From an uncultured Oscillibacter sp. (GTDB taxonomy: Bacteria; Bacillota; Clostridia; Oscillospirales; Oscillospiraceae): a stretch of 32,500 nucleotides of DNA. Position numbers and translations under genes: made by a program. The notes below the pieces were generated by a model. That model made no database searches. It saw only the letters and a program-made list of their open reading frames with translations, and was not told where the DNA came from. This document shows positions 6,764 through 14,172 of this stretch, in pieces (positions within the stretch are counted from its first letter, which is position 1; the number at the start of each line of letters is the position of its first letter). The stretch covers positions 1 through 32,500 of the forward strand of contig CAJUMX010000023.1 in NCBI GenBank assembly GCA_910587705.1, written 5' to 3'.

Positions 6764-8140
6764 GTGGCCTACGATAAGATTATCACCCTGCGCGGGCGCA
6801 TGGATCACTGCATTGACTATGTGCTGAACGAGGAAAAGACCGGCCTTGCCGCTGCGCTGTCCTACGCGGAGAACCCGGCCAAAACACATCGGCTTGTGAC
6901 AGGTATCAACTGCGACCCGGAAACGGCGCTGTCAGATATGCGCTCCACCAAGAAACGCTGGGACAAAAAGGGCGGCGTCCTGGGCTACCATATCATCCAT
7001 TCCTACGCCCCCGGCGAGGTAACGCCGGACGAGGCCCACGCCGCTGGCGTTGAGTTTGCCCAGCGTCTGCTGGGGGACAAGTACGAGGTTGTTGTGGCGA
7101 CCCACGTTGACCGCCATCATCTGCACTGTCACATCGTTTTCAATTCCGTTTCTTTTGTGGATGGAAAAAAATACCGCAGCGACTTCCAAAGCTATTTTGG
7201 GGACCTGCGGGACACCTCCAACGAAGTGAGCCGGGAGCGCGGCCTGTCGGTCATTGAGCCGGAGGGCCACGGAAAACATTATACAGAATGGACAGCAGAA
7301 AAACAAGGACGAAAAATTGTGATGGGCGGCGTCAAACAGGATATTGACGCCGCCATCGGGGAGAGCTTCACCTTTGACTCGTTCCTCGCCGCCCTGCGGC
7401 GGCAGGGCTATACCATTAAATATGGATCGAATGTGAAGCACACCACCGTCCAGCCCCCCGGCGGGGGCTATGTGTTCCGGCTGGACAGCCTGGGTGACGG
7501 CTACACCGAGGCCCACATCCGGGAACGGCTGGCGGCGGCGCGGAGGGGCGAACCCTATGAAATGCCAGCACCGCCGTCAACGGCCCCCATACCGCCGGTA
7601 CGTCCCATCCCGCAAGTGCGGAGACGCTATACCGTCCGAGGGGGCGCTGTCCCCCGCCAGCCGCGCCGGAAGCTGCGCGGTTTTCGTGCGCTCTATATGC
7701 GCTACCTATATATGCTCAACAGCTACCGCAGACCCCGGCGTACCCCACCCCCCGCTGCCGTCCGTAAGGAAGTGGCGAAGCTCCAACGGTATCAAAAGCA
7801 ATTCTATTTTTTACTGCAATACCGTATTGACACGGACAGCCAGCTTGCCATGCTGGGCGACGCCCTGCAAGGCCAGATCGACCTGCTGGTGGACTATCGC
7901 AGGGAGTTATACGAGGCGCGGCGCGAGGGCCGGGACGTGGAGGCCGAGCTGGAAACTGTCAATGGCAAGCTGCGCTCTACCCGCCGCGAGCTGACGATCT
8001 GCCGAAAAATTACGGAGGACATTCCGAAAATCAGGGATCGGGAGCAGCTCACGCGGCAGCAGGAGCAGAGAGGCCATGAGGCCGTCCGGGATCGAACGGA
8101 CGAGCAAGTAAGAAAGGAGAAGAAAGGCAAATGGATGTAA
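6764..8140 (+). CDS. Relaxase / mobilisation nuclease (MOBP-type)
   Basis: This is the conjugative relaxase, which would nick one strand at oriT, bind its 5' end and pilot it through the channel. The N-terminal domain (about residues 1-170) has a candidate catalytic Tyr19 in CIDYVLNEEKT and the three-histidine metal motif H119-L-H121-C-H123 followed by N127 (HLHCHIVFNSV). The C-terminal half is basic, with a predicted coiled coil (about 320-450) rich in Arg/Glu. The start is GTG 6764, immediately after the mobC stop. The end overlaps the start of the PcfB gene by ten bases. Its 458 residues are typical for Tn1549-type relaxases. Confidence 0.92.
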   Translation: MAYDKIITLRGRMDHCIDYVLNEEKTGLAAALSYAENPAKTHRLVTGINCDPETALSDMRSTKKRWDKKGGVLGYHIIHSYAPGEVTPDEAHAAGVEFAQRLLGDKYEVVVATHVDRHHLHCHIVFNSVSFVDGKKYRSDFQSYFGDLRDTSNEVSRERGLSVIEPEGHGKHYTEWTAEKQGRKIVMGGVKQDIDAAIGESFTFDSFLAALRRQGYTIKYGSNVKHTTVQPPGGGYVFRLDSLGDGYTEAHIRERLAAARRGEPYEMPAPPSTAPIPPVRPIPQVRRRYTVRGGAVPRQPRRKLRGFRALYMRYLYMLNSYRRPRRTPPPAAVRKEVAKLQRYQKQFYFLLQYRIDTDSQLAMLGDALQGQIDLLVDYRRELYEARREGRDVEAELETVNGKLRSTRRELTICRKITEDIPKIRDREQLTRQQEQRGHEAVRDRTDEQVRKEKKGKWM

Positions 8141-8709
8141 GTGCTGAAGCTGCGGATGTTGTTGTCCGCGAGAGCTTACAGGCAACCGAGGCGGCGGCGA
8201 AGCTGACCCTGGAGGGCATGAAGAATGTCGCCGCCCTGCTGCTGGCGATTGCCAAGCAGGACATGAAAGTGGTGGGCCAGACCACGGCCAAGCGGCTGGC
8301 CCGCGACCCCGCCCCCGCCGTTGTCATCCCCATCAAGGCCGAGGACAAGGCCAAATTCCAGAAGCTGGCCAAGGAGTTTGGCGTCCTCTATTTTTTCGCA
8401 CAGAAAAAGGGGAACGACAACGGTATGCTCAATGTCGTTTCCAATGAGAACTACGCCGCCCTGCTCAACGCCATCATGCAGCAGTTGGGCTACCCCATCC
8501 CCCAAAAGGAGCAGGAGGAGGAGCCAAAAAAAGCGAAGTCCCGCGCTCCACAAAAGAAATCCTCGCCAGAGCGCGGGAGTGGCTTGAATCCGTCTCAGAC
8601 GGCTGCGGAGAGTGTTGACTCTCCTACGAAGAAGAAGCTGGATCAGTTACAGCGGCTGGCGGCACAGTCCCGCCCTGGGCCGGAAAAATCGAAAGGAAAG
8701 GTAAGGTAA
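8131..8709 (+). CDS. PcfB-family conjugation protein (DUF3801)
   Basis: This is a 192-residue PcfB-like protein. In the pCF10 system PcfB helps deliver the relaxosome to the coupling protein. The conserved core lies at about residues 65-130 (FQKLAKEFGVLYFFAQKKG and ENYAALLNAIMQQLGY). A Lys/Glu/Pro-rich, likely disordered tail follows. It starts at ATG 8131 inside the relaxase 3' end, with AAAGGAGAAGAAAGG upstream in the relaxase coding sequence, so expression is coupled. Relaxase and PcfB genes are regularly adjacent in this ICE family. Confidence 0.85.
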   Translation: MDVSAEAADVVVRESLQATEAAAKLTLEGMKNVAALLLAIAKQDMKVVGQTTAKRLARDPAPAVVIPIKAEDKAKFQKLAKEFGVLYFFAQKKGNDNGMLNVVSNENYAALLNAIMQQLGYPIPQKEQEEEPKKAKSRAPQKKSSPERGSGLNPSQTAAESVDSPTKKKLDQLQRLAAQSRPGPEKSKGKVR

Positions 8710-8713
8710 CAGT

Positions 8714-9607
8714 ATGCCAAGTTTAAGTGAAATCCTCAATTCCAAGGCAGAGAGCAAGCAGCAGCGCACCGAGATCCGCAGGGCCGAGCGTGAGCAGTTG
8801 TCCCAAATGCGGGACGCCTCCCTCATGGCCATCACCACGACCCCGGACTGCTACACGCAGTACCTGGTTTTGCAGGGGGACAACATCGGCCTGAGCGCCG
8901 GGAATATCGCCCTGGCCCTGTCGCAGATGGTGAACCCCACCAAGATCGGCACCACCGACTTCTGGCACAAACAGGGCCGGTATGTCATGGACGAGGAAAT
9001 GAACAAGGGGGCCTCGGTTTTCGTCCCGCCCCGTGACCGGAGCTTCCGGGGCTACCTCATGGGCAGCTACTACGACGTGAGCCAGACCACCGGCAGGCCG
9101 CTGAAAGAGAGCGTCCCGCTGGCCGAGGGCAGCGAGAGGATGAACACGGCCTTTGCCGCCCTGTTGGACACCGCTCCCGTGGGCTTTGTGGAGAACACGA
9201 AGCTGGACGCGCCCGCCCGCTACAATGAGCGCAACTGCGTTCTGGAGATCAACACGGAGTACAGCGCGGGGCAGGTGTTCGCAGCCCTCGCCACCGAGAT
9301 CAGCTACGCCCGCATCCATGACCGGGGCATGAACCGGGACTATGACCGGGAGTCGTTCCAGTTGACGGCGGAAAGCATCGGCTTCATGGTATGCCGCCGT
9401 TTTGGGGTTGACTGCCCTGTGCCCGATACGGCGGGCGTGGAGAAGTTTTACGGCTACTATGCGCCCGATGAGCGGGGCAAGTCCCTCGACCTCATGCGGC
9501 AGACCGCCCGGAACATGGGCGACACCGTGGAACGGAGCATCCAGCCCCGCCAGCAGGAGCATAACGCCAGCCGGGGCAATAACCCCCGGCAATTCGGCAG
9601 GCGGTAA
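8714..9607 (+). CDS. ArdC-like protein with degenerate metallopeptidase site
   Basis: This is a 297-residue relative of the ArdC protein at 3422-4366. The N-domain matches (NIALALSQMVNPTKIGTTDFW aligns with the ArdC HHYSFGNALLILFQ...YNTW part), as does the YDVSQTTGRPL / FDLSQTEGREL segment. The C-domain keeps the fold (QLTAESIGFMVCRRFGVD aligns with EAESIAYVVCQHFGID). However, the HExxH motif is T194-E-I-S-Y198, so both zinc histidines are lost and the protein should not be an active peptidase. A structural or DNA-binding role in mobilisation fits its place right after PcfB. It starts at ATG 8714, after a ribosome site GAAAGGTAAGG. Confidence 0.78.
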   Translation: MPSLSEILNSKAESKQQRTEIRRAEREQLSQMRDASLMAITTTPDCYTQYLVLQGDNIGLSAGNIALALSQMVNPTKIGTTDFWHKQGRYVMDEEMNKGASVFVPPRDRSFRGYLMGSYYDVSQTTGRPLKESVPLAEGSERMNTAFAALLDTAPVGFVENTKLDAPARYNERNCVLEINTEYSAGQVFAALATEISYARIHDRGMNRDYDRESFQLTAESIGFMVCRRFGVDCPVPDTAGVEKFYGYYAPDERGKSLDLMRQTARNMGDTVERSIQPRQQEHNASRGNNPRQFGRR

Positions 9608-9623
9608 TCAGGCGGCACGATCC

Positions 9624-9771
9624 GGGGTATGCCCCCAGCCCTGCGGATTTTACACCGTCGTTCTTTGTCAGTCAAGGCCAAGACAAGCCGCGCCGCCCGC
9701 GTCGCGGTCGGCGCGGGCCTTGACAGCCAAAGCCCGCCGGTGCTTTTGGTAGTTAAGGGGGGGCATACCCC
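9624..9771. other. Nested inverted-repeat element (structured RNA or oriT candidate)
   Basis: Three concentric inverted repeats are visible. The outer 13-bp pair is GGGGTATGCCCCC (9624-9636) with 9759-9771. The middle 9-bp pair is GTCAAGGCC (9671-9679) with 9716-9724. The inner 8-bp pair is CCGCGCCG (9688-9695) with 9709-9716, sharing one base with the middle 3' arm; a small CCGC/GCGG hairpin closes the tip (9697-9707). The region lies between the mobilisation genes and the methylase, has no convincing coding frame, and is followed directly by a terminator. It could be a non-coding RNA or a DNA site such as the origin of transfer. Confidence 0.6.
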
Positions 9772-9795
9772 AAAAACCGGCTGAAGCCGGTTTTT
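9772..9795 (+). terminator. Rho-independent terminator after the mobilisation block
   Basis: AAAAACCGGCT (9772-9782) pairs with AGCCGGTTTTT (9785-9795), ending in five T. It abuts the outer arm of the nested element at 9771. The symmetric A/T runs would allow action on both strands. Confidence 0.85.
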
Positions 9796-9857
9796 GCTAC
9801 TATGGGAGGCGGGTACGTTTCTCGGAAAGCACGGCGGTTATCGTTGGCAGGGGCGGC

Positions 9858-9873
9858 GGGCGCGTCCGCGCCC
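9858..9873. repeat. GC-rich hairpin before the methylase
   Basis: GGGCGCG (9858-9864) and CGCGCCC (9867-9873) form a 7-bp inverted repeat with a 2-base centre. It lies 12 bases before palindrome copy 4. Confidence 0.5.
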
Positions 9874-9885
9874 CGGAACCGTCAA

Positions 9886-9912
9886 AAATGCGTTTCACGG
9901 TGAGACGCATTT
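9886..9912. repeat. 27-bp palindrome, copy 4 (G-U variant)
   Basis: The left arm reads AAATGCGTTTCAC, with C to T against the consensus; the right arm is unchanged, leaving a U-G pair in forward-strand RNA. Flanking AA/TT extends the stem and a T-run follows, so it resembles a terminator. Confidence 0.95.
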
Positions 9913-9963
9913 TTTCATTCCACCACGAAAGGGGGGAATCAGAATATCAATGTAGCTTATCAC

Positions 9964-10560
9964 ATGGACTGCACCGACGTTTTGTGGGAGCTGCCGGAAA
10001 ACGCCTTTGACCTGGCTGTTGTCGATCCCCCATACGGCCTCAATATCCGGGGCGATATGGGGCGGCGCAGGGGCCAGCCCCGCAAATACAAGCAGGTATT
10101 TTGGGACGCCAAGCCGCCTCCCCCGGAGTATTTCCGGGAGCTGCGGCGCGTGTCCAGGCATCAGGTCATTTGGGGGGCCAACCACTTCATCAGTATGCTC
10201 CCCGCCGCAGACAGCCACTGCTGGCTGTGCTGGGACAAGAAGTATTCCCCGGAAGTCTCCTTTGCGTCCTTTGAGCTGGCCTGGACGAATTTTGACCTGA
10301 CCTGCAAGCGGATCGCCCTGTCCCCGGTACAGCCCAACCGCATCCACCCCACGCAGAAGCCCATCGCCCTCTATGCCTGGATATACGCCCTGTTCGCCAA
10401 ACCGGGCGACAAAATCCTGGACACCCATTTAGGCAGCGGGAGCAGCCGGATCGCCGCCTATGACGCTGGGCTGGACTTTACCGGCTATGAGATAGACGGC
10501 GACTATTTTGAAGCGCAGGAAAAACGCTTTGCCGCCTATGTACGAGAACACCCACATTAA
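9964..10560 (+). CDS. Orphan DNA methyltransferase (beta class, DPPY)
   Basis: This is a SAM-dependent DNA amino-methyltransferase (N6-adenine or N4-cytosine). The catalytic motif IV DPPYG comes first (about residues 22-26). The HPTQKP motif and SAM-binding LDTHLGSGSS then follow in the C-terminal half, an order that defines the beta class. No restriction gene is nearby, so it likely masks sites on the element. It has 198 residues from ATG 9964, short for the class with little room for a recognition domain. The good ribosome site (AAAGGGGGG, 9928-9936) is 27 bases from that ATG but nine bases from an in-frame ATC (9946), and the sequence between (INVAYHMDCTDVL) looks like the family N-terminus. 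The true start may therefore be 9946. Confidence 0.85.
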   Translation: MDCTDVLWELPENAFDLAVVDPPYGLNIRGDMGRRRGQPRKYKQVFWDAKPPPPEYFRELRRVSRHQVIWGANHFISMLPAADSHCWLCWDKKYSPEVSFASFELAWTNFDLTCKRIALSPVQPNRIHPTQKPIALYAWIYALFAKPGDKILDTHLGSGSSRIAAYDAGLDFTGYEIDGDYFEAQEKRFAAYVREHPH

Positions 10561-10578
10561 AAAACAGGAGGTTTTTGC

Positions 10579-11562
10579 ATGAAGAAACACCGCAGGCTGT
10601 TTGCCCTCGCCTCCGCGCTCCTGCTGTCCCTGGCCGCTCTGCCCTGCACGGCGCTGGCGGCGGACGCGGAGGGCGGGGAACCGGCCCAGGGCGCGCCGCC
10701 CCCCGCCGTCCTCTATCCCGCAGAAGTGCGGACGAGTGAGGAAAACGGCATGATCCGGCTGGAAAAGGTGTACTACCTGTCCACCCGCGACGACCCCGCC
10801 GCCATTCCCACCGGGGACTTTGACCGGGAGGGCCGTCACTATACGCTGCTGGACGTTCTGAAGAACGACCTGAGCGAGACGGACGCCAAGGACTACATCG
10901 AGGTTGTCACCCTGGACAGCAGCACCAAGGATATGGCCGAGATTATCAAGATGCTGGAGCCGGAGCGCGAGATCGCCACCGAGGACGGCTACACCGGCAT
11001 TTTGAAACCCGACTACACCAAGATCACCGTGGAGGCCGCTGGCTATAAGAACAACAGTTGGACGGTATCTGCCAAGCGTACCTACCCCAACCTGTCCGAC
11101 GCCGACGCCTCCCTGATCCCCAAGACCATCACCGACAGCGGGCGGACGCTCACGCTGGCGGGCGTAGACTGGCAGGAGGCCGGGGAGTTTTACAACGCCA
11201 TCGCCAGCTATACCGGCACCGCCAGCGGGCGCAGCGTCACCGGGTACACCGTCTCCGTGGAGTACAGCGGCGAAGTCACCAAGACCAGCCGGGACACTGT
11301 GATCTATACCGCTGTGTTCTCCGCTGAAAATGCGTCTCACGGTGAGACGCATTTAGACCCGGAGACTGACCCCACCGCTACCCCGGAGGGCGGCGAACCC
11401 CAGCAGGCCCAGCCCCCGGAACCGGCCCAGGACAGCGGCGGGAGCGTTGCGGGGAAAATTGTTGTGACAGCCCTGGCCGGGATCGCCGCCCTCGCCATCA
11501 TCGGCTACGGCGGCTGGCGGGGCTGGAAATATATTCGTGATAAGAAACGGGGGTATGTCTAA
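10579..11562 (+). CDS. Surface protein with signal peptide and C-terminal membrane anchor
   Basis: This is a 327-residue exported protein. The signal peptide is residues 1-27 (KKHRRLFALASALLLSLAAL, cleavage near ALA-AD). An extracellular beta-rich region follows (about 28-245). A Pro/Glu-rich linker leads to one membrane helix (about 288-312) and a basic cytoplasmic tail (RDKKRGYV). No LPXTG is present, so anchoring is by the membrane. ATG 10579 follows ACAGGAGGT. The last base overlaps the sortase start, so the pair is coupled. Palindrome copy 5 lies in frame in the linker and encodes N251-ASHGETH-258. The family is common in Tn1549-type ICEs; its exact role is unknown and may be in mating-pair contact or scaffolding. 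Confidence 0.75.
   Translation: MKKHRRLFALASALLLSLAALPCTALAADAEGGEPAQGAPPPAVLYPAEVRTSEENGMIRLEKVYYLSTRDDPAAIPTGDFDREGRHYTLLDVLKNDLSETDAKDYIEVVTLDSSTKDMAEIIKMLEPEREIATEDGYTGILKPDYTKITVEAAGYKNNSWTVSAKRTYPNLSDADASLIPKTITDSGRTLTLAGVDWQEAGEFYNAIASYTGTASGRSVTGYTVSVEYSGEVTKTSRDTVIYTAVFSAENASHGETHLDPETDPTATPEGGEPQQAQPPEPAQDSGGSVAGKIVVTALAGIAALAIIGYGGWRGWKYIRDKKRGYV
11328..11354. repeat. 27-bp palindrome, copy 5, inside a coding sequence (centre G)
   Basis: A perfect consensus copy lies within the surface-protein gene. Its 27 bp keep the frame, and it is read as NASHGETH plus the flanking codons. This is the only copy fully inside a gene I consider real. Confidence 0.97.
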
Positions 11563-12377
11563 TGAAAAAGTATCTTTCCACCATGCTGGCCATCTGCCTT
11601 GTGCTGGCGGCACTTTCCATGCCCGCCTCCGCATTGGAGTACACCTTTGATAGCCCGCCCACCGGGGATTTTGGCACCTCCACCAGTACGGAGGACATCA
11701 TCCAGACCGGCGCAGAACCTGCCAACAAGGACAGGAGCAAGAGCAGCGCCCTGATCCCGCCCGGTTTTGGGATGCCCACCAGCTACCTGCCGGGGAGCGG
11801 CGAGTACCTGACCCCGAACCTCGCGGCAGACGGCCCTCTGAGCGGAAATTACACCCTCACCGTGACGGGCGGCGCAGGCGGCGGCACCCCGGCCCTCCCC
11901 GGCGCGGTTGACACCGCTACACCCAGCAGCCCGGCCTATCCCACCACCAGCGGCCCCGTCACCGCCTTTACCGATGTCACCGCCGACCTCTATTACAGCA
12001 ACGGCAGTTTGGGAACGCTGGAAATCCCGGCCATCGGCTTAAAAGTGAAGATCGTGCAGGGGACGGACAATGCGGCGCTGGCCAAGGGCGCGGGCCACTT
12101 TACCAACACCAGCATCTGGAACGGCAACGTAGCCCTGGCTGGCCACAACCGGGGGGTAAACAACCATTTTGGCAAAATCCACACGCTTGACACGGGCAAC
12201 ACCATCACCCTCACCACAGCCCTGGGCACCCGCACCTACACCGTCACCAGCGTGGCAAAGGTTGACGTGATGGACAACACCATGTTGGAGGCCACCAGCG
12301 ACAACTGCATCACCCTTTTTACCTGTGTGATGAACCAGCCCAGCTATCGCTGGTGCGTCCGGGCAGTCGAAACTTGA
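11562..12377 (+). CDS. Sortase with signal peptide
   Basis: This is a 271-residue transpeptidase that would cleave a sorting motif and attach surface proteins. It has a signal peptide at residues 1-24 (ending SMPASA) and a low-complexity Pro/Thr/Gly linker to about 145. The sortase beta-barrel then begins at LGTLEIPAIGLKVKIVQGT. The catalytic residues are visible: His195 in LAGHNRG, Cys255 in ITLFTCV and Arg263 in SYRWCVRA. It starts at ATG 11562, overlapping the previous stop by one base. The likely substrate in this window is the LPKTG adhesin at 14173-20655. The stop codon overlaps the TTGACA of the next promoter block. Confidence 0.88.
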   Translation: MKKYLSTMLAICLVLAALSMPASALEYTFDSPPTGDFGTSTSTEDIIQTGAEPANKDRSKSSALIPPGFGMPTSYLPGSGEYLTPNLAADGPLSGNYTLTVTGGAGGGTPALPGAVDTATPSSPAYPTTSGPVTAFTDVTADLYYSNGSLGTLEIPAIGLKVKIVQGTDNAALAKGAGHFTNTSIWNGNVALAGHNRGVNNHFGKIHTLDTGNTITLTTALGTRTYTVTSVAKVDVMDNTMLEATSDNCITLFTCVMNQPSYRWCVRAVET

Positions 12378-12434
12378 CACGCCATTTTTAGACAAAGCCC
12401 TTTGCCTATGTCATAATGACTGCGGAGAAATCCA
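12373..12434 (+). promoter_or_regulatory. Promoter P1 of the small ParB-like gene
   Basis: The block CTTGACACGCCATTTTTAGA begins at 12373 and recurs at 12916. The best promoter reading is -35 TAGACA (12389-12394), a 17-base spacer and -10 CATAAT (12412-12417). An upstream TTGACA (12374-12379) is also shared. GGAGAAATCC (12424-12433) follows in the leader, as at P2. Confidence 0.7.
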
Positions 12435-12466
12435 AGCTGTTAAGGTTTAGAAAGGGGTAATATTTT

Positions 12467-12913
12467 ATGGAGCAGAAACACACAGAAGAAATCGAAAATG
12501 TAGCACTTTCCAGCATCTTCACCCTGCCTGGAAGCAACCCCTTTGCCAGCGACTCAGCGGAATCCATGCGGCCTCTGCTGGACAGCATCCGCAAGGATGG
12601 CGTTCAACGGCCCATCGTGTTGGCAAAGAGAGCGGAGGGAGGGTACTATTTGATCGACGGCTACCGCCGCTGCTGTGCGGCTTATCTGGCTCACGTTGAA
12701 AACGTACCTGCCCATATCCGGGATTTGACACTTCAACAGTCCTACAAGGCCAGAATGACCGCAAATCTGAGCCAGCGGCAGGAGACGGGCGAGGACGAGC
12801 CGGAACCGCGGACGCAGGAATCCCACAGTATCATCACTCTGATCAAGGCATTTTTTAGCAAAGGCTCAAAGCAAAACAAAGAGAAGCGCCGCAGACATGG
12901 ACGCGGGCGTTAA
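12467..12913 (+). CDS. Small ParB-N-domain protein
   Basis: This is a 148-residue protein made of little more than a ParB N-terminal domain: SIRKDGVQRPIVLAKR, YYLIDGYRRCCAAYLAH (equivalent of GERRxxA), then VPAHIRDL. The helix-turn-helix and dimerisation parts of full ParB are missing. A very basic tail (KEKRRRHGRGR) may bind nucleic acid. Such stand-alone domains can have CTPase or nuclease-like roles, or regulate transcription; which applies here is unknown. ATG 12467 follows AGAAAGGGG. It has its own promoter, nearly identical to that of the following gene, which suggests joint regulation apart from the main transfer operon. Confidence 0.75.
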   Translation: MEQKHTEEIENVALSSIFTLPGSNPFASDSAESMRPLLDSIRKDGVQRPIVLAKRAEGGYYLIDGYRRCCAAYLAHVENVPAHIRDLTLQQSYKARMTANLSQRQETGEDEPEPRTQESHSIITLIKAFFSKGSKQNKEKRRRHGRGR

Positions 12914-12915
12914 GG

Positions 12916-12978
12916 CTTGACACGCCATTTTTAGACAAATTCCTCCAATTATGTTATAATATTAGTGGAGAAATCCAC
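12916..12978 (+). promoter_or_regulatory. Promoter P2 of the transglutaminase-like gene, with leader hairpin
   Basis: This is the same block as P1. It has -35 TAGACA (12932-12937), a 17-base spacer and a perfect -10 TATAAT (12955-12960), with an upstream TTGACA at 12917-12922. The leader starts with GTGGAGAAATCCAC (12965-12978), a 5-bp stem with a GAAA tetraloop and a possible operator or mRNA 5' hairpin. Confidence 0.82.
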
Positions 12979-13008
12979 AAAACTATAACATTTTAAGGAG
13001 GACTTGAC

Positions 13009-14043
13009 ATGAAACGGGGATTTACTTTCGTAGCAGGAATGTTGATGGGCGCGGCCCTGTTCGGCGGCGGCACAGCGTATGCGGCGGGCCTTATGGCCGA
13101 ACCGTCCAGCCAGACCTTTTTTGTGGATGGTAAGCAGGTTTACCTGCAAGCCTACGCCATCGGCGGCAACAACTATGTGAAGCTCCGGGACGTGGGGCAG
13201 GCGGTAAATTTCAACGTGACTTATGATGGGGCCACCAACAGCGTCCAGATCGCCACCAATGAACCGTACAGCGAGGACACGCCCGCCCCGGCAGTCACGG
13301 CCCCCGCCAGCTATACCATCAGCGCGGATCACTGGAGCAGGGAAGATTTTTCCCGGCAGGCCAACCCCGCTGTGTTCACCGGCGTTTATGACCGAAACCT
13401 CTATAACGCCATCCGGCAGACGCTGGTGGACGGAAACAGCGCGGCCCCCGCTTATACAATGGTGTCCAAGGAAAACTATGGGGAGGTCAAACGGCTGCTG
13501 GGCCGCATGGACGGGTACTTTTGGTACAGTCACTATGTACCGCAGAACTTCACCAACTACTACGAGTACCTGGACTATTTTGCGGTATCTGCGGAAATGT
13601 CCGAGGACTACCAGCCCGCGCTCAACTTCATACGTTCCGCTGTGGAACAGGCAAACGGCATGGTCTCAGATCGGGAAAAGGTAAAATACCTCAACAATTA
13701 TCTTTGCAGTTTGATGTCCTATGACAGAAAGGCCATCGCCGGAGTAAGCCGGGTATTCACCCAGCACAGCGGCGAGATCGCGGGCGCTTGCGGCGACTAC
13801 GCCCACAACTTCAAATTTCTGTGCGGCGCGGCGGGCATCCCCTGCATCACCATCAGCACCGCCAGCCACTCCTGGAACCTCGTCTACGCAGACGGTCAAT
13901 GGCTCCATGTAGATGTTGCCGCCAACGACCTGTACCGGCAGGACTACATCCTGCTCACCCGCACCGTATCAGACCGCACCGACACCGCGCCGGCGGCTAC
14001 CGAATTTTTGAAAGAGCTGCTTGCCCCTGGAAGTACAAAGTAA
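13009..14043 (+). CDS. Secreted transglutaminase-like protein
   Basis: This is a 344-residue exported protein. The signal peptide is residues 1-26 (ending GTAYAAG). A copper-amine-oxidase-N-like beta domain lies at about residues 32-83 (FFVDGKQVYLQAYAIGGNNY and VKLRDVGQAVNFNV). The C-terminal part is a transglutaminase/protease-like fold with the triad Cys261 (GACGDYAHNF), His287 (SHSWN) and Asp302 (HVDVAAND). It may crosslink or cleave peptides at the cell surface. ATG 13009 follows TTAAGGAGG. It has its own strong promoter and ends before a hairpin terminator. Similar proteins are common in gut Clostridia; a role in this ICE, such as wall remodelling or handling of surface fibres, is inferred. 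Confidence 0.82.
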   Translation: MKRGFTFVAGMLMGAALFGGGTAYAAGLMAEPSSQTFFVDGKQVYLQAYAIGGNNYVKLRDVGQAVNFNVTYDGATNSVQIATNEPYSEDTPAPAVTAPASYTISADHWSREDFSRQANPAVFTGVYDRNLYNAIRQTLVDGNSAAPAYTMVSKENYGEVKRLLGRMDGYFWYSHYVPQNFTNYYEYLDYFAVSAEMSEDYQPALNFIRSAVEQANGMVSDREKVKYLNNYLCSLMSYDRKAIAGVSRVFTQHSGEIAGACGDYAHNFKFLCGAAGIPCITISTASHSWNLVYADGQWLHVDVAANDLYRQDYILLTRTVSDRTDTAPAATEFLKELLAPGSTK

Positions 14044-14066
14044 CACAACTTAAATCCCCGTATCGG

Positions 14067-14096
14067 AACGGCAGGCTGTGAAAACAGTCTGCCGTT
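14067..14096 (+). terminator. Hairpin terminator after the transglutaminase-like gene
   Basis: AACGGCAGGCTGT (14067-14079) pairs with 14084-14096 across GAAA with one G-T pair. The T-tract is short (TTT then CCC), so termination may be partial. Confidence 0.65.
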
Positions 14097-14109
14097 TCCC
14101 ATGCCCCGG

Positions 14110-14136
14110 AAATGCGTCTCACCGTGAGACGCATTT
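14110..14136. repeat. 27-bp palindrome, copy 6 (centre C)
   Basis: A perfect consensus copy followed by a six-T run (14134-14139). It lies 24 bases before the ribosome site of the adhesin gene, 14 bases after the preceding hairpin. Confidence 0.97.
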
Positions 14137-14172
14137 TTTCATCCACCAAATCGAACTGTGAAAGGAGCATTT

